From the NCBI RefSeq assembly GCF_001435445.1, contig NZ_AZDH01000018.1, positions 106,746 through 170,745 on the forward strand: a stretch of 64,000 nt of DNA, written 5' to 3'. Position 1 is the stretch's first letter; every line of letters starts with the position of its first letter. This document shows, piece by piece, positions 60,028 through 64,000 of this stretch. Position numbers and translations under genes: made by a program. The notes under the pieces were generated by a model that saw nothing but the letters and a program-made list of their open reading frames with translations, had not been told where the DNA came from and made no database searches. The stretch is from Companilactobacillus kimchii DSM 13961 = JCM 10707 (GTDB taxonomy: Bacteria; Bacillota; Bacilli; Lactobacillales; Lactobacillaceae).

Positions 60028-62601
60028 GTGGAATCGAAATATGAGGTATTAACGAAGTTAAATGATTTGAATTACAGTCACTCGTTGCCAATTAATACTA
60101 GTGATTTATCCCAACAGGTTAATCTTAGTCGTTCAGTCACTAGTCACTACTTGAATCAACTACTAGAGGATGGATTGGTTGTTAAACTAGAAGGTCGGCC
60201 GGTTCTATGGAATCTGACTGAATCGAAAACTAATAAAGAGGTTTTACCATTCAATGATTTTATCGGATCGAATGGTAGTCTGAAAAATGTTGTTTCCCAA
60301 TGTGAGGCGGCGGTAAATTATCCACCTAATGGGTTGAGTATTATCATTACGGGAAATAGTGGCGTTGGAAAGAGTTTTTTAGCTAAACAGATCTACAATT
60401 ATGCAGTTACTTCAAAATCAATCTCTAGCAATGCACCATTTCTAACTTTGAATTGTGCTGACTATGCTAATAATCCGGAATTACTTTCGAGTATTCTATT
60501 TGGATATGTCCGAGGAGCCTTCACAGGTGCTAATGATGATAAGAGTGGTTTGCTGGAACAAGCTGATGGTGGTTATCTCTTCCTTGATGAAGTCCATCGA
60601 TTATCAAGTGAGAACCAGGAGAAACTTTTCAGTTTCATCGATAGCGGTTCTTTCATGCGGATGGGTGAAAATAAGCAAACTAAGACTTCGAAAGTTCGTT
60701 TCTTGTTTGCCACTACGGAAAAAACGGACGACGTTTTGTTGGAAACTTTCCGTCGACGAATTTCAATTGCGGTTCACTTACCGGATTACCATAATCGACC
60801 AAGGAATGAACGTTTAAGCTTAATCTATTCGATTTTTTATCATGAAGCGCAAAAGATGCAAAAACCACTAAGAATTGACGATGGTGTAATTGAATCATTG
60901 ATCAATTTGAAGTCGGATGGAAATATCGGTCGTTTGAAAAATATCATCAAAGTCAGTTGTGCTAATGCTTATAAAGATCAAGGGCTTAATGATGAAATCA
61001 AAATTCAATCTGATGCAGTTATTCTCAAACAGAAATCCTCCGATACAGGTAATTTCGTAGATATAGACCCGACACACGAATATAATTTTTCTGAAGTCTC
61101 AATTGGAGATTCATACCAGAAGAAAATAGAGAAGATTATCAATGATTTAAGTTCTTCGGAGGTTAATTCATTCCAATTTCAAAATAAGAAGGCTATTCAC
61201 GATATTGAAAAGCTAGAGAAATCAGTGAAAATTAATGAACTAGATCAACCAACTTTTCTGAAATTTCAAAAACAAATGGAAAAAGTAGTTGAACGTCGTT
61301 TTGGTATTAAAGATATTGCTGATATTAGTTCAATTATTTTTAAACTTTATCGTTCTAATTTCACTCTGCCTGTGGAAAGCTTGGATAAACTTGATAAAAA
61401 ATTACAGAGCCTTTGTCCACGATCGGTTCATGTGGCTGATTGTTTCTTTAGAAGCTTCCATTATCAGTTAACGGCAAAGTATCATTCATTAGGAATTGTA
61501 TTAGCAATTTTATTGAGTGATCACGTTGATGAGTCAATAAAACTAAGAGGCCTGTTATTGGCACATGGGGAATATACTGCTACTAGTATTCAAGCAGTAG
61601 TCAATCAACTTTGTGGAAATTATATTTTTGATGCGATCGATATGCCGATTGATACGGGATTGGCTGATATTGTTCAGAAAACTAAGACACTGTTTGACTC
61701 TTACGATACTTCGAACGGTACAGTGATGATCGTTGATATGGGATCGCTCAATCAGCTTTATTCGGAAATCAAGAATCATCTTAATGGTGATTTATTGGTT
61801 GTTGATAATCTAACCACGGCGACGGCTTTGGATGTGGCCTTAAAAATTCAAAGTAAGGAAAAATTTAAAGCAATCGCAGCCGCGGCCGAAAGTGAATATG
61901 AAATTCATAGTCAGTATTATTCGGGCTATTCAAATAAGAAGAACATTATCATTTCTTGTATCTCTGGTTTGGGAATATCGGAGAAAATCAAAGAGACAAT
62001 GTTGCCATATTTTCCTAAGGATATTCAAATCAATACGCTTGATTACTATGATTTAAAGAAGAATATCCATCAGAATGACAATCATTATTTTGATACAACT
62101 TTGTTTGTTTTGACGACGACTAGTTTACCGGATGATTTTAATATTCCTAATATCAATATTTATGACTTGCTGGATGCTAAGGGTGAACAGAAGTTGACCA
62201 AATTATTAACGCCTTATTTGAAAGCTGATGCGATTGATGATTTGAATCAGGAATTATTACGTTTCTTCTCGATTGAAGGGGTCAGTGAACGTTTGAGTTT
62301 CTTGAATCCAAAGATCATCATCAAAGAGGTTGAAACGGTCATTTATAAGTATGAGAGTTACTATAATCTCAAGTTGGACGGAAAAGTTAAGCTTAATCTT
62401 TATATGCATATTGCCTTAATGATCGAACGTTTGATGGTTCGTAAATCGCAGAAGATGCCGGAAATTAAGCCAACTGAAGATGAACAAGAATTCATTTCAA
62501 TTTCCAAGAGTATCTTCCAACCTTTGGAATTAAAGTACAATGTGGAAGTTAACGACTATGAATTATCACTGATGTATGAAGTGTTCAAGCAACTGTTTTA
62601 G
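60028..62601 (+). CDS. levR: LevR-family sigma-54-dependent PTS activator
   Basis: 857 residues from GTG 60028. N-terminal winged HTH (about 1-65). AAA+ sigma-54 activation domain: Walker A TGNSGVGKS at 108-116, the sigma-54-contacting GAFTGA at 163-168, Walker B YLFLDE at 183-188, Arg finger region in FRRRIS at about 241-246. Then a PRD, an EIIA(Man)-like domain with the His of LLLAHGEYTATS (H513), an EIIB-like domain with CISGLGIS, and a C-terminal PRD. Phosphorylation by PTS proteins normally controls such regulators. Its target is presumably the PTS operon 130 bases downstream with its -24/-12 promoter. Confidence 0.93.
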   Translation: MESKYEVLTKLNDLNYSHSLPINTSDLSQQVNLSRSVTSHYLNQLLEDGLVVKLEGRPVLWNLTESKTNKEVLPFNDFIGSNGSLKNVVSQCEAAVNYPPNGLSIIITGNSGVGKSFLAKQIYNYAVTSKSISSNAPFLTLNCADYANNPELLSSILFGYVRGAFTGANDDKSGLLEQADGGYLFLDEVHRLSSENQEKLFSFIDSGSFMRMGENKQTKTSKVRFLFATTEKTDDVLLETFRRRISIAVHLPDYHNRPRNERLSLIYSIFYHEAQKMQKPLRIDDGVIESLINLKSDGNIGRLKNIIKVSCANAYKDQGLNDEIKIQSDAVILKQKSSDTGNFVDIDPTHEYNFSEVSIGDSYQKKIEKIINDLSSSEVNSFQFQNKKAIHDIEKLEKSVKINELDQPTFLKFQKQMEKVVERRFGIKDIADISSIIFKLYRSNFTLPVESLDKLDKKLQSLCPRSVHVADCFFRSFHYQLTAKYHSLGIVLAILLSDHVDESIKLRGLLLAHGEYTATSIQAVVNQLCGNYIFDAIDMPIDTGLADIVQKTKTLFDSYDTSNGTVMIVDMGSLNQLYSEIKNHLNGDLLVVDNLTTATALDVALKIQSKEKFKAIAAAAESEYEIHSQYYSGYSNKKNIIISCISGLGISEKIKETMLPYFPKDIQINTLDYYDLKKNIHQNDNHYFDTTLFVLTTTSLPDDFNIPNINIYDLLDAKGEQKLTKLLTPYLKADAIDDLNQELLRFFSIEGVSERLSFLNPKIIIKEVETVIYKYESYYNLKLDGKVKLNLYMHIALMIERLMVRKSQKMPEIKPTEDEQEFISISKSIFQPLELKYNVEVNDYELSLMYEVFKQLF

Positions 62602-62611
62602 TGTTCAAAAT

Positions 62612-62655
62612 CAAAGAGAGCTAGTGTTTAAGATTAAACACTAGCTCTCTTTTTG
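62612..62655 (+). terminator. Terminator after levR
   Basis: AAAGAGAGCTAGTGTTT pairs perfectly with AAACACTAGCTCTCTTT, then TTT. Confidence 0.92.
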
Positions 62656-62680
62656 TCGTTAGAACAGGCTTTTAAAAAGT

Positions 62681-62697
62681 TGGCATGAAACTTGCTT
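62681..62697 (+). promoter_or_regulatory. Sigma-54 promoter of the PTS operon
   Basis: TGGCAT-GAAAC-TTGCTT matches the -24/-12 consensus (TGGCAC-N5-TTGCW) with the invariant GG and GC 12 bases apart. It lies 37 bases before the EIIA start. Confidence 0.85.
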
Positions 62698-62733
62698 ATA
62701 TAAAGGTGAAGACAAAACAAGGAGTAAGGGGAT

Positions 62734-63147
62734 ATGAATAAAATTTTAATCGCAAGTCATGGTCATTTAGCCAGTGGCGTTCAGAGCTCATTGGAAATAT
62801 TAACAGGTATGGGGAATAAGGTCACAGTAATCGATGCTTATGTTGATGATCACGACTATGTGCCAGATATTAAAAAGTTTATTGACGAGCTAGATGGTCA
62901 AACGGGAATTATTTTCACTGATTTATTTGGAGGAAGTGTAAATCAAAAGGTCATGCTTGAAGTTGCTGACCACGAAAATGTTTTTGTGATTACTGGCACG
63001 AATTTACCAATTGTTTTGTCAGTTGTTTTGGAAGGAGAAGAAATAACCAAAGCAAAACTGGAAGAATTGATTGCGGCTAGCCAAGTACAGTTAGTTGAAG
63101 AACCCAAAGATGATACAGATTTGTCGGATGACAGTTTTTTAGAATAA
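62734..63147 (+). CDS. PTS EIIA component, mannose family
   Basis: 137 residues. Phosphorylated His9 in ASHGHLASG, and FTDLFGGSVNQKV is the family's second landmark. First gene of the sigma-54-driven operon, passing phosphate from HPr to EIIB. Ribosome site AAGGGG. The acidic C-terminal tail differs from the usual EIIAB linker, so EIIA and EIIB are separate proteins here. Sugar specificity (mannose, fructose, sorbose or other) not determined. Confidence 0.93.
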   Translation: MNKILIASHGHLASGVQSSLEILTGMGNKVTVIDAYVDDHDYVPDIKKFIDELDGQTGIIFTDLFGGSVNQKVMLEVADHENVFVITGTNLPIVLSVVLEGEEITKAKLEELIAASQVQLVEEPKDDTDLSDDSFLE

Positions 63148-63162
63148 TTGGAGGAAAAAATT

Positions 63163-63657
63163 ATGATTGCACAATTAAGAGTAGATGATCGTTTAATTCA
63201 CGGACAGGTAGCCCTAGTTTGGACTAAGGAATTGGATACACCAGGAATCGTCGTTGCTAACGACAATGCAGCCAGTAACGAAATGGTTCAGATGACTTTG
63301 AAGATGGCTACACCAACAGGTAAAAAACTTTTGATCAGATCAGTTGATGATGCCATTAAAGTTTTCAACAATCCTAAGGGTAAAGGAATGCGTATGTTTG
63401 CTTTAACTAACAACGTAACTGATGCTTTGAAGATTGCTCAAAATGTTTCTGATATTGATGGTATTAATGTAGCAAACGTTGGTCGTTTTGCTGATAAATC
63501 AGAAGGTGAAACTCATCAAGTTGGTAGTACGTTGATGTTGAGTGACAAGGAATTGGCAGCTTTGAAAGAATTAACTAAACTAGATATTCCAGTCTTTCAA
63601 CAAGTTGTTCCAAGTAATCCTAAGTCTTCCATTGCTTCAATGCTTAAAAATAAATAA
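63163..63657 (+). CDS. PTS EIIB component, mannose family
   Basis: 164 residues from ATG 63163 (GGAGG upstream; the TTG at 63148 precedes that site). Phosphorylated His13 in VDDRLIHGQVALVW. Receives phosphate from EIIA and passes it to the sugar in EIIC/EIID. GRFADKSEGETHQVGSTLMLSDKELAAL is a family block. Confidence 0.93.
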   Translation: MIAQLRVDDRLIHGQVALVWTKELDTPGIVVANDNAASNEMVQMTLKMATPTGKKLLIRSVDDAIKVFNNPKGKGMRMFALTNNVTDALKIAQNVSDIDGINVANVGRFADKSEGETHQVGSTLMLSDKELAALKELTKLDIPVFQQVVPSNPKSSIASMLKNK

Positions 63658-63677
63658 GGCCTGAGGGGGAAATAATT

Positions 63678-63956
63678 ATGTATAAAGAAGCGTTTCTAGC
63701 CGCTTTGACCGTTTTCGTTTGTTACGGTGGAAATTGGTTATTCGGTCAAACAATGATTGAACGTCCACTAGTTGTTGGATGTATTGCTGGTATTATTTTT
63801 GGAGATATGCGCGCCGGAATTATCATGGGGGCTTCACTGGAAGCTATCTTCATGGGAGCTGTTGATATCGGTGGTGCTTTATCAGCCGAACCAGTTACCG
63901 CTACTGTTTTAGCCACAACATTTTCAATTGTATTGAATGTTAATGGCAGATTGTAA
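63678..63956 (+). pseudogene. PTS EIIC component, mannose family, truncated
   Basis: The reading frame gives only 92 residues and stops, against about 260-270 in intact family members. The N-terminal third is well preserved: LVVGCIAGIIFGDMRAGIIMGASLEAIFMGAVDIGGALSAEP. After LNVNGR the next codons read L then TAA in DNA that resembles an IS end, so the gene was probably broken by insertion. Without EIIC the PTS cannot transport unless the remainder is provided elsewhere. Confidence 0.75.
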
Positions 63957-64000
63957 AATTTAAGTTGAACATTTAAGTGGACAGAAAAACCCATCAAGGT
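63953..64000 (+). mobile_element. Probable left end of an insertion sequence (cut by the window edge)
   Basis: The bases TTTAAGTTGAACATTTAAG right after the truncated EIIC resemble terminal inverted repeats of IS30-type elements in lactobacilli, as far as I recall. Only about 48 bases are visible; no transposase is in the window. Confidence 0.4.

Overview
The window looks like chromosomal DNA of a low-GC Firmicute of the Lactobacillaceae, most probably the Companilactobacillus group. This is inferred from the AT-rich genes with GGAGG-type ribosome sites, surface proteins with SLAP-type C-terminal repeats, a sigma-54-controlled mannose-family PTS, pyruvate oxidase, short proB without a PUA domain, and cytoplasmic PepO peptidases. 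No rRNA, tRNA or CRISPR array was found. The species was not determined.

Layout. 0-6.1 kb: three tandem M13 endopeptidase genes (pepO), the first cut by the window edge; each of the downstream two has its own promoter and terminator. 6.1-11.7 kb: a long hairpin element, a CPBP membrane protease, an ABC exporter-type pair (ATPase plus FtsX-like permease), an SDR-fold protein lacking the usual catalytic residues and a MerR regulator. The MerR operator recurs almost unchanged at 15.8 kb in front of a CMD-cupin gene pair. 11.9-15.7 kb: telA, two unknown membrane or secreted proteins and an XpaC-like gene. 16.7-22.3 kb: a Ugp-type ABC importer with two tandem binding proteins that have no lipobox. 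22.4-31.7 kb: an EamA transporter, a NatAB-like ABC pair, a glycerol facilitator, a 2-hydroxyacid dehydrogenase, and a proB-marR-proA-GNAT group on the minus strand.

31.7-33.1 kb is almost gene-free. It holds a family of long, three-armed inverted-repeat elements and a candidate small RNA with two hairpins sharing one loop sequence. 33.1-40.6 kb: a hydrolase, a MarR-MFS efflux operon with its palindromic operator, a MenE-like ligase with a degraded P-loop divergent from a hotdog thioesterase, and pyruvate oxidase. 40.6-46.3 kb is one 1884-residue repeat-rich SLAP surface protein. 46.6-52.7 kb: an amino acid permease, small proteins, a multi-TM DUF6056-like protein behind a gene with an apparent ATA start, and two XRE regulators. 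One regulator seems to control itself and the membrane-protein operon through GTACA-N5-TGTAC sites.

52.7-59.9 kb is a cell-surface island: two lipoproteins, two SLAP proteins (one apparently a highly expressed S-layer-like protein), a DUF1659/DUF2922 pair, and WalR-like direct repeats in front of the surface genes. Embedded in it, at 55.0-56.4 kb, is an AT-rich two-gene cassette that reads as a toxSAS (RelA/SpoT-fold) toxin with a Panacea-domain (DUF4065) antitoxin; this is the most interesting system in the window. 60.0-64.0 kb: a LevR-type sigma-54 activator and its PTS operon (EIIA, EIIB, EIIC) behind a near-perfect -24/-12 promoter. The EIIC gene is cut short after 92 codons, apparently by an insertion sequence whose end lies at the window edge.
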